Made by a program: the position numbers and the translations under genes
Part shown: positions 18,489-28,157 of the stretch, piece after piece
Position numbering within the stretch: position 1 is the stretch's first letter
Layout of the letters: the number at the start of each line of letters is the position of its first letter
NCBI GenBank assembly: GCA_030692685.1
Contig: JAUXZO010000208.1
Coordinates: 1-64,000, forward strand
Direction: 5' to 3'
DNA: 64,000 nt
Source of the DNA: Acidovorax sp.
GTDB lineage: Bacteria > Pseudomonadota > Gammaproteobacteria > Burkholderiales > Burkholderiaceae_C
Notes under the pieces: model-generated
Seen by the model: only the letters and a program-made list of their open reading frames with translations
Database searches by the model: none
Told to the model about the DNA's origin: nothing

Positions 18489-19805
18489 TCAGCGCGACGC
18501 CATCAGCCGGGGCAAATAAGTGACCAGGTCGGGGAAGGCGGCGCAGATGAGCAGGCCGACAAACTGCAGCCCGAAGAACGGCAACACGCCCCAGTACACG
18601 GCGTTCATGCCGATGTGGCTGGGCAGGGTGCCCTTGATGTAGAACAGCGTGTAGCCAAACGGCGGGCTGATGTAGCCCATCTGGATGGTGATGGCGAAGA
18701 GCACGCCAAACCACAGCTCGTCGAACCCCAGCAACCGCACGATGGGCAAGAACACGGGCACGGTCAGCAGGATGATTCCCAGCTCGTCCAGCACCGTGCC
18801 CAGGAACACCAGCAACAGCATCATGGCCGCCAGGATGAGCCAGCGGTTCACGTCCAGGCCCTGGATGAACTGCAGCAGCGTGTCTGCACCGCCCAGGCCC
18901 GTGAAGATGGCCACATAGGCCTTGGCGCCCAGCGTGATCCACAAGATCATCGCTGTGGCCTTGAGCGCATCGGTGCCCGCGCCGCGCAGCATGTTGAACT
19001 GAAAGCGCCGCTTGATCAGGCTGGGTAGCAGGGCGCCCGCCACGCCAACGGCAGCGGATTCTGTGGGGGTGGCAATGCCGAAGAAGATGGACCCGAGGAT
19101 CATCACGATCAGCATCGCCGGGATGATCAGTGCCTTCAGCGCGACCAGTTTTTCGCGCAGCGGCGCCTTGCGGGTGCTGGGGTCAATGGGCACCCATTCA
19201 GGTTTGACCCAGCCCACCACGATGATGTAAGCGATGTACAGCCCCGCCAGGAGGATGCCGGGCACGATGCCCGCAATCAGCATTTGGCCGATCGAGATCT
19301 GCGCCGTGACGGCGTAGACGATGGTCAACACCGACGGCGGAATGAGGATGCCCAGCGTTCCCGACGCGCAGATGGTACCCAGCGCCAACTCGGGCTTGTA
19401 ACCACGCTTGAGCATCTCGGGCAGCGCCAAAATCCCCATGGCCGTCACGGCCGCGCCCACCACACCGGTCATGGCCGCCATCACCACGCAGATGATGACG
19501 GTGCCGATGGCCAGGCCCCCCTTCAGCCGACCAAACCACAGCTCCATCGCGCGGTACAGGTCTTCGATGACGCCAGAACGCTGCAATATGCACGCCATCA
19601 GGATGAACAGCGGAATGGCCAGCAGCGCCTCGGACTTCATGGTGTCGAAGATCTGCAGCACCAGCACGATGACCGCGTTGGGCTCCCACAGCGTGATGGT
19701 GAACAGCAGCGACAGGCCGCCCAGCACGAAGGCGATTGGCAGGCCGGTGAGCATGAACAGCGTGAGGCTGCCGAACATCAGCACCAGGATCATGTTGGCG
19801 GTCAT
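18489..19805 (-). CDS. dctM: TRAP transporter large permease (DctM)
   Basis: A 438-residue, highly hydrophobic DctM-family protein with about a dozen membrane segments. Family hallmarks include GLPIAFVLGG, IPLFILMACILQRSGV, ASGTLGILIPPS and GIATPTESAAVG. It overlaps dctQ by 4 bp at an ATGA and is followed by mvaA after 33 bp. It drives Na+-coupled uptake of an organic acid delivered by the periplasmic DctP. Linkage to HMG-CoA reductase makes mevalonate the leading substrate guess. Confidence 0.93.
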   Translation of the reverse strand: MTANMILVLMFGSLTLFMLTGLPIAFVLGGLSLLFTITLWEPNAVIVLVLQIFDTMKSEALLAIPLFILMACILQRSGVIEDLYRAMELWFGRLKGGLAIGTVIICVVMAAMTGVVGAAVTAMGILALPEMLKRGYKPELALGTICASGTLGILIPPSVLTIVYAVTAQISIGQMLIAGIVPGILLAGLYIAYIIVVGWVKPEWVPIDPSTRKAPLREKLVALKALIIPAMLIVMILGSIFFGIATPTESAAVGVAGALLPSLIKRRFQFNMLRGAGTDALKATAMILWITLGAKAYVAIFTGLGGADTLLQFIQGLDVNRWLILAAMMLLLVFLGTVLDELGIILLTVPVFLPIVRLLGFDELWFGVLFAITIQMGYISPPFGYTLFYIKGTLPSHIGMNAVYWGVLPFFGLQFVGLLICAAFPDLVTYLPRLMASR

Positions 19806-20332
19806 GGGTGTGCCTCCGCAGCCGATGGGTGCGCCGTGTCTTCATAGAACAGCGTACGACAGAATTCGACGACGGCTTGCAGCAGCATCAACGCCAGCGC
19901 CAGCGGCACGGCGGCCTTCACCGGCCAGATGGGCGGGTTCCAGGCTGAAAAGCTGGTTTCGCGGTACTCGAAGGCGCTGTACGCCGCGGGCGCGCTGAAG
20001 TACAGCAGGATGGCGCAGAACAACACGATGATGGGAAAGTTCACCAGGTCCAGCCGCCGCTGCCAGGCGGGGCTCAGGCGCTGGCGGGCCACGTCGAGCG
20101 CCACATGCCCTTTGAGGTGCAGCAGGTACGGCCCGCCCAGCAAAAAGTAGGGGCCGAACAGCAGCACGGCCAGCTCCATGCCCCACACGGTGGGCGCGTT
20201 GAACACATAGCGCGCAATGACTTCGTAAAGCATGACGGGGACCACGATGGCCAGCAACCACACCGTGGCCTGGAAGATCCAGCGGTTCAAGGTGGTGATG
20301 GCGGACGTGGAGACAGAGAGCCATGACGGCAT
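19802..20332 (-). CDS. dctQ: TRAP transporter small permease (DctQ)
   Basis: A 176-residue DctQ-type protein with four predicted membrane helices and the usual block between helices 1 and 2 (VIARYVFNAPTVWGMELA) plus LLHLKGHVALDV. The start at MPSWLSVS is chosen because the upstream extension is not membrane-like and contains a hairpin. It is translationally coupled to dctM. Confidence 0.9.
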   Translation of the reverse strand: MPSWLSVSTSAITTLNRWIFQATVWLLAIVVPVMLYEVIARYVFNAPTVWGMELAVLLFGPYFLLGGPYLLHLKGHVALDVARQRLSPAWQRRLDLVNFPIIVLFCAILLYFSAPAAYSAFEYRETSFSAWNPPIWPVKAAVPLALALMLLQAVVEFCRTLFYEDTAHPSAAEAHP

Positions 20333-20467
20333 GAGGTGACTCCTTGGGGGCAATGGCAGGTGCGCCCGGGCGCCCATTGCGGGCGCCCGGGGCTTGGGAC
20401 CCTCTGCACGAATCACCGCGCCGTGTGCATCTGCGGCCTCGGGTGGTCTGCGGCGTTGCAAATACTC

Positions 20468-20487
20468 GCAATAGCTACGGCTATTGC
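20468..20487. repeat. Hairpin in dctP-dctQ gap
   Basis: GCAATAGC-TACG-GCTATTGC is a perfect 8-bp stem with a 4-nt loop inside the 245-bp gap between dctP and dctQ. It may lower read-through so that the binding protein is made in excess, as is common for periplasmic binding proteins. Confidence 0.6.
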
Positions 20488-20577
20488 TGCGTTTTGCGCC
20501 TTGCAGCCCATCCCGATCCGCAGCGCACACTTGCCGCTCGATTCGTACAGAGGGTCCCTAGGGCGTTCCAGCGCTGC

Positions 20578-21624
20578 TTAGGCCAGCAGGCCCAGCTCTT
20601 TCATGAAGGCGACCTGGCTGTCCAGGATCTTGGTGGCCAGCGCGTCGCCCTTGGTGGCGGTGCGCCACGCGGCCATGGCCTTGGGCCGCGCAGCTGCCAC
20701 ATCGGCAGCGCTGAAGCGGATGATCTCGCAGCCCTTGGCCTCGTACTTGGCCAGCACGGTGGCGTCGCTCACCAGAATGTGCTGGCGCAGTGCCGCAGAA
20801 ATCTCGCGCGCGGCCACGGCCAGGGCGGCCTTGAACTCGGCGGGCAGCTTCTCGTGCGCGCCACGGTTGGCCACGTAGCTGGTGGCGGTGGTGGGCTGGT
20901 GAAAGCCCGGCACCACCACAAACTTGGCCACCTCGGCAAGACCGGCCTCGAAGTTGGCCGTCAGGTCGCCCCGGTCGGCCATGTCGATCACACCCTTGTC
21001 CAACGCCGAATACACCTCGCCCGTGGGCAGCGGCGTCACCGACACACCCATGGCGCCCATCACTGCCGAGGCAAGGCCCACAAAACGGCCCTTCTTGCCG
21101 GTCAGGTCGGCGATCTTGCGGATAGGCACCTTGGAGTGCAGCGGCTCTTGGCCATACACCGTGGGGGCGATGTAGTGCAGGCCTGCGGGCGCATAGGCCT
21201 GGCGCACCAGCTCCAGCCCGCCGCGTTCGTAGAACCAGGCTTCGTATTCATCGCTTTCGGCAAAGCCAAACGGAATGGTGCTGGTGAAGGCAAACGCCGG
21301 AATCTTGCCGGCCTCGTAACCATCGAAGGTTTTCATCAGCTCAAACGCGCCACCGCGCACGGCGTCAAACGCCTGGGCGGCGGGCACGATCTGGCCTGCA
21401 GCAAACAGGTTGATCTTGAAGCGACCGCCGGTCAGCTCTGCCACGCGGGCCACAAACCGTTCCTCAAATTTCTGCGGTGTGGTGCCGCCGTCCCACAGCG
21501 CCTGCATGCGCCAAGTCACGGTGGCCTGCGCATGGCTGGCCAGGGGCGCGGCTGCGCCCACAGCGGCTGTTGCGGCCAGGGCAGATTTGAGGATGTTGCG
21601 GCGTTGAACGGCTTTGTCTGCCAT
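20578..21624 (-). CDS. dctP: TRAP transporter substrate-binding protein (DctP)
   Basis: A 348-residue periplasmic binding protein. The N-terminus reads RRNILKSALAA and is followed by a hydrophobic stretch ending SHA-QA; the twin-arginine suggests possible Tat export, although a Sec-type signal is also plausible. Family features include WRMQALWDGG at the mature N-terminus and the ADLTGKKGRFVG segment. The start MADKAVQRR is chosen because it begins the signal peptide. The gene is divergent from the MocR regulator, and the shared gap carries repeated sequence motifs likely to be the operator. Confidence 0.92.
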   Translation of the reverse strand: MADKAVQRRNILKSALAATAAVGAAAPLASHAQATVTWRMQALWDGGTTPQKFEERFVARVAELTGGRFKINLFAAGQIVPAAQAFDAVRGGAFELMKTFDGYEAGKIPAFAFTSTIPFGFAESDEYEAWFYERGGLELVRQAYAPAGLHYIAPTVYGQEPLHSKVPIRKIADLTGKKGRFVGLASAVMGAMGVSVTPLPTGEVYSALDKGVIDMADRGDLTANFEAGLAEVAKFVVVPGFHQPTTATSYVANRGAHEKLPAEFKAALAVAAREISAALRQHILVSDATVLAKYEAKGCEIIRFSAADVAAARPKAMAAWRTATKGDALATKILDSQVAFMKELGLLA

Positions 21625-21751
21625 GTCTTGTCTCCGGTTGGTTTGGAATGTTTGCCCCCATCGCCGTGGGGTTGCTGGTCTCGGCCCGGTGCGCTGCAGG
21701 TGCGGCTGCCGGTGGGTTGCGAGTAGGGAAAAGTATATGGACAAACCGCAG

Positions 21752-21814
21752 CATCGTTAGATACAGTTTGGGCACAGATAACAAAACTGTACCCATCGTT
21801 AGTTGGGTACAGAT
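21752..21814. promoter_or_regulatory. Probable MocR operator between dctP and its regulator
   Basis: In the 204-bp divergent gap, CATCGTTAG occurs twice (21752-21760, 21794-21802) and GGGYACAGAT twice (21770-21779, 21805-21814). An inverted pair TACAGTTT/AAACTGTA lies at 21762-21769 and 21784-21791. Direct plus inverted repeats of this spacing are typical of MocR-type regulators. Confidence 0.65.
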
Positions 21815-21828
21815 CAGGTGACAAAACA

Positions 21829-23244
21829 ATGACCACTCCCGAAGAAGACACCTCGCCCGACAGCAAGGTCGAAGCGCTGGCGCGCCGCATTGCGCAGTCC
21901 ATCGAACAAGGCAGCGTGCTGGCCGGCACCCGTTTGCGGTCCATCCGCGACGCAGCCGCCAAGGACGGCGTAGGCCGCAACACCGTGGTGGAGGCCTACA
22001 ACCGCCTGGCCGCGAGGGGCTATGTGGAGGCGCGGCCCGGTTCGGGCTACTACGTGCGCAAGCCCAGCGGCAGTCATGCGCAGGCGCCCGCACCGCATGT
22101 GACCGAGGCGGTCGACGTGGTGTCGCTGCTGCGCGAGCAACTGGAGCAGCACTACGAAGTGCGCGTGGGCGACGGCCGCCCGCCCGCGTCTTGGATGGAA
22201 GGGTCTGAACTGGGCAGCTATCTGCGCCGCGCGCGTGCGCAGGGTCTGTCTGAAATAGAGCACGGCTACGGCACACCCTGGGGCTACCTGCCGCTGCGAG
22301 AAACCATCGCGCGCATGCTGGGCGAGCGCACCATCCCCGTCAATCCACGCCAGGTACTGCTGACCCAGGGCGCCAACCATGCGCTGGACCTCATCGTGCG
22401 GCACCTGCTGGAGGCGGGCGACGAGGTGCTGGTGGACTCGCCCGGTTACTACCCGCTGTTTGGCAAGCTCAAGCTCGCCAAGGTGGAGATGCTGGGCGTG
22501 CCCCGCCTGGCGGACGGCCCGGACATGGACGCGCTGCAGGCGCTGCTGGAAAAACACCGACCCAAGGTGTTCTTCACGCAGTCGCTGGCCCACAACCCCA
22601 CGGGCGGCTCCATCAGCCTGCCCAAGGCACACCGCCTGCTGCAGCTGGCAGCGGCCCATGGGTTTTTGGTAGTGGAAGACGACCCGTTTGCCGACCTGCA
22701 GCCGCCCAACGCACCGCGCCTGGCCGCACTGGACCAGCTGGAGCGCGTGATCTATGTGAGCAGCTTTTCCAAAACGCTGTCGGCCGGTCTGCGGGTGGGC
22801 TACATCGCGGGGGCGCCGCACCGCATCAACGCGCTGTGCGACCTGAAGATGGTGACGGTGGTGTCCACGTCCGACTTTGTGGAGCGTGTGGTGCACCAGT
22901 TGATCTCTGCGGGCCAGTACCGGCGGCACCTGAACCGGCTCAAGACCCGGCTGGACGGTGCGCTGGGCCCGGCGCAAAAGGCGTTGTCTCGCCTGGGCCT
23001 CACGGTGCACCCCAGCCCGCCGGGGGGGTACTACCTGTGGGTGGAGCTGCCCCCGGGCATCACCGAGCTGGGCCTTGCCCGCAGCGCTGCAGAGCGGGGT
23101 ATCTTTCTGGCGCCGGGGTCGGTGTTCTTCCCGCAGCGGCAGGGGTTGCAGCAGGCGCCGCAGGCCATGCGGGTGAACGTGGCCTATGCCAACGACACGC
23201 GGTTCCTGCGGTTTTTGCAGGGCGCGTTGAAGGCAGCGGGTTGA
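21829..23244 (+). CDS. MocR-type GntR/aminotransferase-fold regulator
   Basis: A 471-residue regulator: N-terminal GntR winged helix (residues about 12-80, with RLRSIRDAAAKDGVGRNTVVEAYNRL split across helix and turn) joined to a fold-type I aminotransferase-like domain. The PLP-binding Lys is retained at residue 315 (SSFSKTLSAG), with HNPTGG and VEDDPFADL nearby. MocR proteins use PLP chemistry as a sensor, usually for the adjacent divergent operon. Here the divergent genes are the TRAP transporter and mvaA. A PLP sensor is not an obvious fit for mevalonate itself, so the effector may be another molecule. Confidence 0.92.
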   Translation: MTTPEEDTSPDSKVEALARRIAQSIEQGSVLAGTRLRSIRDAAAKDGVGRNTVVEAYNRLAARGYVEARPGSGYYVRKPSGSHAQAPAPHVTEAVDVVSLLREQLEQHYEVRVGDGRPPASWMEGSELGSYLRRARAQGLSEIEHGYGTPWGYLPLRETIARMLGERTIPVNPRQVLLTQGANHALDLIVRHLLEAGDEVLVDSPGYYPLFGKLKLAKVEMLGVPRLADGPDMDALQALLEKHRPKVFFTQSLAHNPTGGSISLPKAHRLLQLAAAHGFLVVEDDPFADLQPPNAPRLAALDQLERVIYVSSFSKTLSAGLRVGYIAGAPHRINALCDLKMVTVVSTSDFVERVVHQLISAGQYRRHLNRLKTRLDGALGPAQKALSRLGLTVHPSPPGGYYLWVELPPGITELGLARSAAERGIFLAPGSVFFPQRQGLQQAPQAMRVNVAYANDTRFLRFLQGALKAAG

Positions 23245-23288
23245 CTGCCGGGGCCTGCTTGTTGAGTCGGCATGAACCAACTTGAACC

Positions 23289-23346
23289 ATTCACTGAGCG
23301 CAGTCGAAGCGACGCGCAAGGCTTCGACAAGCTCAGCCCGAACGGG
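23289..23346. repeat. REP-like dyad, family CTTCGACAGGCTCAGC, copy 1
   Basis: Arms CACTGAGCGCAGTCGAAGC and GCTTCGACAAGCTCAGCC around a short centre, between convergent mocR and kynA. Two related elements occur at 24342-24403 and 58641-58666. Confidence 0.8.
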
Positions 23347-23393
23347 TGTTTCAAGTTCAAAGATGCCGGATCAACAGGTTGCAGGCTTGGGTA

Positions 23394-24284
23394 TCACAGG
23401 TCGGTGCGCAGCTTCCAGATCTCCGGGAACAGCACCACGTCCAGCATCTTGCGCAGGTAGCTCACGCCGCCCGTGCCACCCGTGCCGCGCTTGAAGCCGA
23501 TCACGCGCTCCACCGTGGTCACGTGGCGAAAGCGCCAGAGGCGGAACGCGTCTTCCAGGTCGGTCAGTTCTTCGCCCAGCTGGTACAGGTCCCAGTGCTC
23601 TTTGGGGTTGCGGTACACCACCAGCCAGGCCTGCTCCACGGCGTCGCTTTCCGCGTAGGGCAGGGTCCAGTCGCGGTCGGTGTGGCTGGCGGGCACGGGG
23701 ATGCCACGGCGGGCGAGCAGGCGCAGTGCCTCGTCGTACAGCGAGGGCGCTTCGTACGCGGCTTGCACCTGGGCAAGAAGGTCGGCGCGGTGCTCGTGGG
23801 GCTTGAGCATGGCGCGGTTCTTGTTGCCCAGGGAAAATTCAATGCTGCGGTACTGGTAACTCTGGAACCCGCTGGATTGGCCCAGGTAAGGCCGCATGGC
23901 CGTGTATTCCGGCGGCGTCATGGTGGCCAGCACATCCCAGGCGTGCACCAGTTGCTCCATGATCTTGCTCACCCGCGCCAGCATCTTGAATGCCATCTGC
24001 AACTCGTCGTTGGCGATGTGCGCAATGGCCGCGCGCAACTCGTGCAGCATCAGCTTCATCCACAGCTCGCTGGTCTGGTGCTGCACGATGAACAGCATCT
24101 CGTCGTGCGCAGGTGACAGCGGCTTTTGCGCGGTGAGGATGGCGTCGAGCTGCAGGTAGTCGCCATAGCTCATCGACTGGCTGAAGTCGAGCTGGGCGCG
24201 TTCTTCGTGCACGATGGATTCGGGCAGGGCGGGCGTTACCTTGTTGTCGTCAGAGGGGACGGTGGTTTGGGAAAAGGGGCACAT
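23394..24284 (-). CDS. kynA: Tryptophan 2,3-dioxygenase
   Basis: A 296-residue haem dioxygenase that opens the indole ring of tryptophan to N-formylkynurenine. Diagnostic segments are [33 protein letters not shown] and [19 protein letters not shown]. The ATG at 24284 has AGGAGA at a good distance; a TTG two codons earlier is less likely. It is the last gene of a kynB-kynU-kynA cluster, all on the minus strand, separated from kynU by a REP-like dyad. Confidence 0.96.
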   Translation of the reverse strand: MCPFSQTTVPSDDNKVTPALPESIVHEERAQLDFSQSMSYGDYLQLDAILTAQKPLSPAHDEMLFIVQHQTSELWMKLMLHELRAAIAHIANDELQMAFKMLARVSKIMEQLVHAWDVLATMTPPEYTAMRPYLGQSSGFQSYQYRSIEFSLGNKNRAMLKPHEHRADLLAQVQAAYEAPSLYDEALRLLARRGIPVPASHTDRDWTLPYAESDAVEQAWLVVYRNPKEHWDLYQLGEELTDLEDAFRLWRFRHVTTVERVIGFKRGTGGTGGVSYLRKMLDVVLFPEIWKLRTDL

Positions 24285-24341
24285 GGTCAATCTCCTGCGC
24301 TCGTGCGCCGTCTCATACGGATTCGCGTTCTATCCAGCAGG

Positions 24342-24403
24342 CCGTTCGGGCTGAGCCTTGTCGAAGCCTTGCGCAGCGCTTCGACAGGCTCAGCGTGAAC
24401 GGG
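24342..24403. repeat. REP-like dyad, copy 2
   Basis: Long inverted repeat with arms CGTTCGGGCTGAGCCTTG and CAGGCTCAGCGTGAACGGG in the 144-bp gap between kynU and kynA. It could modulate the relative levels of the two genes or stabilise mRNA ends. Confidence 0.85.
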
Positions 24404-24428
24404 TGTGGTGTTTTCAATGCAATGGATG

Positions 24429-25739
24429 TCAGGTCACTGCGTGCGTTTGGTTGAACTCGGGCTTTTGCCACTCTGCGGCTGCCAGCACTTGGCGCAGATG
24501 CTCCACTGCATTCCACACGTCTTCAAAACCGATGTACAGCGGCGTGAACCCAAAACGCAGGATGTCTTTGTGCGGGCCTTTGCCGCTATCGCCTTTGCGA
24601 AAGTCGCCAATCACACCGCGCGCAATCAGTGCCTGCACGATCGCGTAGGCGCCGCTGCCCTGGCCGTTCACGCCTGCGCCTTCGTCGCGGGTCAGGCAGA
24701 CTTGCGAGCCGCGTTGGACGTGGGCACGCGGTGTGGCTAGGCCCAGACCGTAGTCCGCGCAGCGTTCCTCGACCAGCTGGATGAACAGATCAGTCAGCGC
24801 GAGTGATTTGCTGCGCAGCGCGGCCATGCCGCCCAGTGCTTCGGCGGCGGTAAAAACATCCAGGCCGCACTGCAGCGCCGACAGGCTGATGATGGGCTGC
24901 GTGCCGCACAGGTAGCGCGTGATGCCGGGGGCAGGTTGGTAGTCTGGTGTAAACGCAAACGGTGCGGCGTGGCCCCACCAGCCCGACAACGGCTGCCAGA
25001 AGCGGTTTGCGTGGCGCGGGTGCACCCACACGAAAGCCGGGGCACCAGGGCCGCCGTTCAAATACTTGTAGCCGCAGCCGATGGAGAAGTCGGCGCCTGC
25101 TCCGTTCAAATCCACCGGCACGGCGCCCGCGCTGTGCGCCAGGTCCCACACACACAAAATGCCCTGGGCGTGTGCGGCGGCGGTGATGGCGGCCATGTCG
25201 TGCATGGCGCCGGTGCGGTAGTTCACGTGGGTCAGCATCAGCACTGCGACGTCGCTGGTCAGCGCTGCATTGATTTCTTCGGGCTCTACCAGCACCAGCT
25301 CCAGGCCGCGCTCCTTGCACAGGCCTTCGGCAATGTAGAGGTCGGTGGGGAAGTTGCTGCGCTCGCTGACCACGCGCTTGCGTGTGGGGTTGTCTTCGCG
25401 CGCAATGTTCAGCGCGGCGCTCAGCACCTTGTACAGGTTGATGGATGTGCTGTCGGTGCACACCACCTCATCCGTGCCGGCGCCGATCAGCGGGGCCAGC
25501 TGGTTGCCCAGGCGTTGGGGCAGGTCCACCCAGCTTGCGGTGTTCCAGGATTTGATGAGGTCGGTGCCCCATTCGCGCGCCACCACATCGGCCACACGCG
25601 CGGCGGTGGCCTTGGGTAGCACGCCCAGGGAGTTACCGTCTAGATAGATAACGCCCGCAGGCAGGCTGAAGTGCGCGCGCAGCGGGGCGAGCAGGTCTTG
25701 CGCATCCAGGGCGCGGCAGTCTTGTTGAGTGATGGTCAT
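24429..25739 (-). CDS. kynU: Kynureninase
   Basis: A 436-residue PLP enzyme that cleaves kynurenine to anthranilate and alanine. The N-terminal [11 protein letters not shown] block, the [13 protein letters not shown] segment, the cofactor Asp in [11 protein letters not shown] and the Schiff-base Lys225 in [10 protein letters not shown] are present. The length matches bacterial kynureninases. It lies between kynB and kynA on the same strand. Repeat copy D occupies the gap toward kynB. Confidence 0.96.
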   Translation of the reverse strand: MTITQQDCRALDAQDLLAPLRAHFSLPAGVIYLDGNSLGVLPKATAARVADVVAREWGTDLIKSWNTASWVDLPQRLGNQLAPLIGAGTDEVVCTDSTSINLYKVLSAALNIAREDNPTRKRVVSERSNFPTDLYIAEGLCKERGLELVLVEPEEINAALTSDVAVLMLTHVNYRTGAMHDMAAITAAAHAQGILCVWDLAHSAGAVPVDLNGAGADFSIGCGYKYLNGGPGAPAFVWVHPRHANRFWQPLSGWWGHAAPFAFTPDYQPAPGITRYLCGTQPIISLSALQCGLDVFTAAEALGGMAALRSKSLALTDLFIQLVEERCADYGLGLATPRAHVQRGSQVCLTRDEGAGVNGQGSGAYAIVQALIARGVIGDFRKGDSGKGPHKDILRFGFTPLYIGFEDVWNAVEHLRQVLAAAEWQKPEFNQTHAVT

Positions 25740-25768
25740 GGCGGTCAGGGATGTTTACTTCTGTTTTG

Positions 25769-25804
25769 ATAGCTGGTAGCGCTTATGGGATAAGCGCTAG
25801 AGGC
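25769..25804. repeat. Palindromic repeat copy D
   Basis: ATAGCTGGTAGCGCTTAT and ATAAGCGCTAGAGGC around a short loop, in the kynB-kynU gap. Within a cluster read in one direction it could act as an attenuator. Confidence 0.85.
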
Positions 25805-25827
25805 CAAAAAGGCTTGAAAATATGCTG

Positions 25828-26478
25828 TCAGAGCGCTCTCAGCACAGCGCGGACCGGCGACGCATCGGCGGTGGTCAGCTTGAGTGGCAGGGCGATCAGC
25901 TCGTAGTCGCCCTCTGGCACGTTGTCGAGTACCAGGTTCTCCAGCACGCGCAGGCCCCGGCGGCGAATGACCTGGTGGCTGTCCAGCGTCTTGCTGTCGG
26001 CGGGGTCGATGCTGGCGGTGTCGATGCCCACCAGCAGCACGCCCCGGTCGGCCAGGCGCTCGATGGTGTCGGGGGCGTAGGCGGTGAGTTGGCCGTCCCA
26101 CTGTGTGGGGGCTTGGGCGTAGGTGCGGACGAGCACGCGCGGGGGCGGGGCGTCGTCTGCGGCATGTTCAATGTGGTGCCACTCGATGAGCGGGCCGCAG
26201 CCCATCGCGTGGATGACGCGGCATGGGCCGAGAAACGCGTCGAGCGACACATCGCCAATGGCCGCGCCACCTTCGTCGTAGTGCAGGGGCGCATCCGCAT
26301 GCGCGCCCACATGGGGCGAGAGCGTGATGGCGCTGACGTTGACCGGGCAGCCGGGGCCGATGGTGGCGCACCATTGCTGGCTGTAGGCAGTGTCACCTGG
26401 GAAGACCGGGCTGCCTGCGTGCACGGGCGGCGAGATGTCCCACAGCTGGCGGGCATTGGAGCGGGAAGGCGTTGACAT
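25828..26478 (-). CDS. kynB: Kynurenine formamidase (arylformamidase)
   Basis: A 216-residue metal-dependent cyclase/formamidase that removes formate from N-formylkynurenine. The signature DISPPVHAGSPVFPGDT and the metal-binding HVGAHADAPLHY are clear, and DTASIDPADSKTLDSH matches the bacterial KynB pattern. It is the first gene of kynB-kynU-kynA. Together they convert tryptophan to anthranilate plus alanine. No anthranilate-degradation genes and no KynR regulator are seen nearby. Confidence 0.95.
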   Translation of the reverse strand: MSTPSRSNARQLWDISPPVHAGSPVFPGDTAYSQQWCATIGPGCPVNVSAITLSPHVGAHADAPLHYDEGGAAIGDVSLDAFLGPCRVIHAMGCGPLIEWHHIEHAADDAPPPRVLVRTYAQAPTQWDGQLTAYAPDTIERLADRGVLLVGIDTASIDPADSKTLDSHQVIRRRGLRVLENLVLDNVPEGDYELIALPLKLTTADASPVRAVLRAL

Positions 26479-26548
26479 GGGACAAAGTTTGCATGTCCCG
26501 GAAAACCCGTGGTGTCGGTTATTTCCAACAGCCCAGAGGTTTTTTGTT

Positions 26549-26565
26549 GAGGTCTAAACGACCTC
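26549..26565. promoter_or_regulatory. Dyad GAGGTC-N5-GACCTC upstream of kynB
   Basis: A perfect 6-bp inverted repeat about 70 bp before the kynB start, inside the 251-bp gap to the histidine kinase gene. It is in position to be an operator of the kyn cluster; no regulator gene is adjacent. Confidence 0.4.
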
Positions 26566-26729
26566 CTGCCGCAGATTGCAGATCACAAAAACAAGCCGCT
26601 CGGCAGCGGTGACAGCACGCCCACCGCCACGTCCACCCGAAAATCAGCGCAGCAGGCGCGGCGCTGTTGGGTGGAGGCAGGCGTAGAAAACGAGAGCGCT
26701 GGAGGCCACCGCCGCAGTGCGCGCAAACG

Positions 26730-28157
26730 TCATGCGTCGCGGGGCAGGGGAATGCGCACGAAAAAGCCCACGCCCTGTCCGTTTAGCCCATCGCCCACCC
26801 GCACCTGCCCACCCATGCGCAGCACGGCCTGCCGCACGATGGCCAGGCCCAGCCCCGAGCCGTTGGCGGCATGCCCCAGGCCCCGGTAAAAGCGCTCGAA
26901 CACGCGATTGTGTTCAGTGGCTGGAATCCCCGGCCCATCGTCTTGCACCGCCAAGTGCAACTGCCCGCTTTCATGGCGCAGAGTAAGTGCCACATTGCCA
27001 CCCGCCGCCACGTAGCGCACCGCGTTGTCGATGAGGTTGTGCGCGATGGACTCCAGCGCGGGCACGTCGAGCCGTGTGGGCAGCGTATCGGGGGCTTCCA
27101 GCGACAGCTCGATCTGCCGCGCCATGGCCTCAGGCGCGGCCTGTGCCAAGGCTGCGCGCAGCCACTGCGCGACATCCAGATCGCGCGGGGCCGGGCGCTG
27201 CGCTTCGTCGAGCGCGGCCAGGTCCAGCAGCTGCTGCGCCAGGTGCGAGGTGCGGGCAATGGCCTGCTCCAGGTGCGCCTGCGCCTGGGTGCGTTCGTCT
27301 TCGCTTTGAGAGCGGGCCATCACGTGGGCCTGCGCGTTGATCACCGCCAGCGGCGTGCGAATCTCGTGCGCTGCATCCTGCACAAAGGCGCGCTCACGCT
27401 CCACCTTCTGGCGCATGCGGGCCAGCAGGGTGTCCAGCGATTGCTCCAGCGGCTTGAGTTCGCGGTGGCGGGCGTTGAAACCCACGGGCTGCAGGTCGTC
27501 GGTATGGCGCTGCGCGATGCGCCGGGCGAGTTGCTGCAGGGGGCGCAGGCCGTTGCGTACGGACAGCCATACGGGGATCAGCACGAAGGGCATGGCCAGC
27601 AACAGGTAGGGCAGGATGAAGCGCCCGTTGTAGGCGAGAAAGGCCGAATCCGTGCGCTTGGGCTCAAACACCCGCAGGGCCCAGCGCGCGTTGTGGCCGG
27701 TGTAGATGCGGTACACGGTGCCTTGCGCGTTGGCTTCGGTGATCACTCCTGTTGCCTGCGCCCGTGGAGGGGGCAGGTTCAGAGCCTCCAGCTCGGGCGA
27801 TACATACACGGGGTGACCGGCCGTATCGCTAAGTGTATGCAGTGTTTTGCCAGGAAAAATGCCGCTTTGGCGACGGCGGATGTAGGTCCAGGTTTCTGTG
27901 GAGGCTATGGCCGCAGCGGCGTGTGCAGGATCTGTCAGGTCCTGCAGAGACACCAGCAAAGCATCGCCATACTTTTGCAACCCTGGCTCGTTGTTAATGG
28001 CCTGTTTGTAGGTGATGAAGATATAGCCCAGTAGCACCGCCCACACCAGCACAAAGGCGAGCAGCACCGACACCACACTTCGGCGCACCAGCGTGGGCTC
28101 GGCCAGTCTTGTCCAGGCGCTGTGCAGCCTGTGTGGAATGAACATCGGGCGCGTCAT
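26730..28157 (-). CDS. Membrane sensor histidine kinase
   Basis: A 475-residue kinase with two transmembrane segments (about 26-48 and 183-200) enclosing a periplasmic sensor region of about 130 residues, a HAMP-like linker, a DHp domain with H-box AHEIRTPL (His about 264) and a HATPase domain (LIDNAVRYVA as N box, DDGPGIP and GSGLGLAIV as G boxes). It overlaps the response-regulator gene by ATGA. The architecture is of the QseC/TctE type. The signal is unknown, and no target gene is obvious beside it. Confidence 0.93.
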   Translation of the reverse strand: MTRPMFIPHRLHSAWTRLAEPTLVRRSVVSVLLAFVLVWAVLLGYIFITYKQAINNEPGLQKYGDALLVSLQDLTDPAHAAAAIASTETWTYIRRRQSGIFPGKTLHTLSDTAGHPVYVSPELEALNLPPPRAQATGVITEANAQGTVYRIYTGHNARWALRVFEPKRTDSAFLAYNGRFILPYLLLAMPFVLIPVWLSVRNGLRPLQQLARRIAQRHTDDLQPVGFNARHRELKPLEQSLDTLLARMRQKVERERAFVQDAAHEIRTPLAVINAQAHVMARSQSEDERTQAQAHLEQAIARTSHLAQQLLDLAALDEAQRPAPRDLDVAQWLRAALAQAAPEAMARQIELSLEAPDTLPTRLDVPALESIAHNLIDNAVRYVAAGGNVALTLRHESGQLHLAVQDDGPGIPATEHNRVFERFYRGLGHAANGSGLGLAIVRQAVLRMGGQVRVGDGLNGQGVGFFVRIPLPRDA

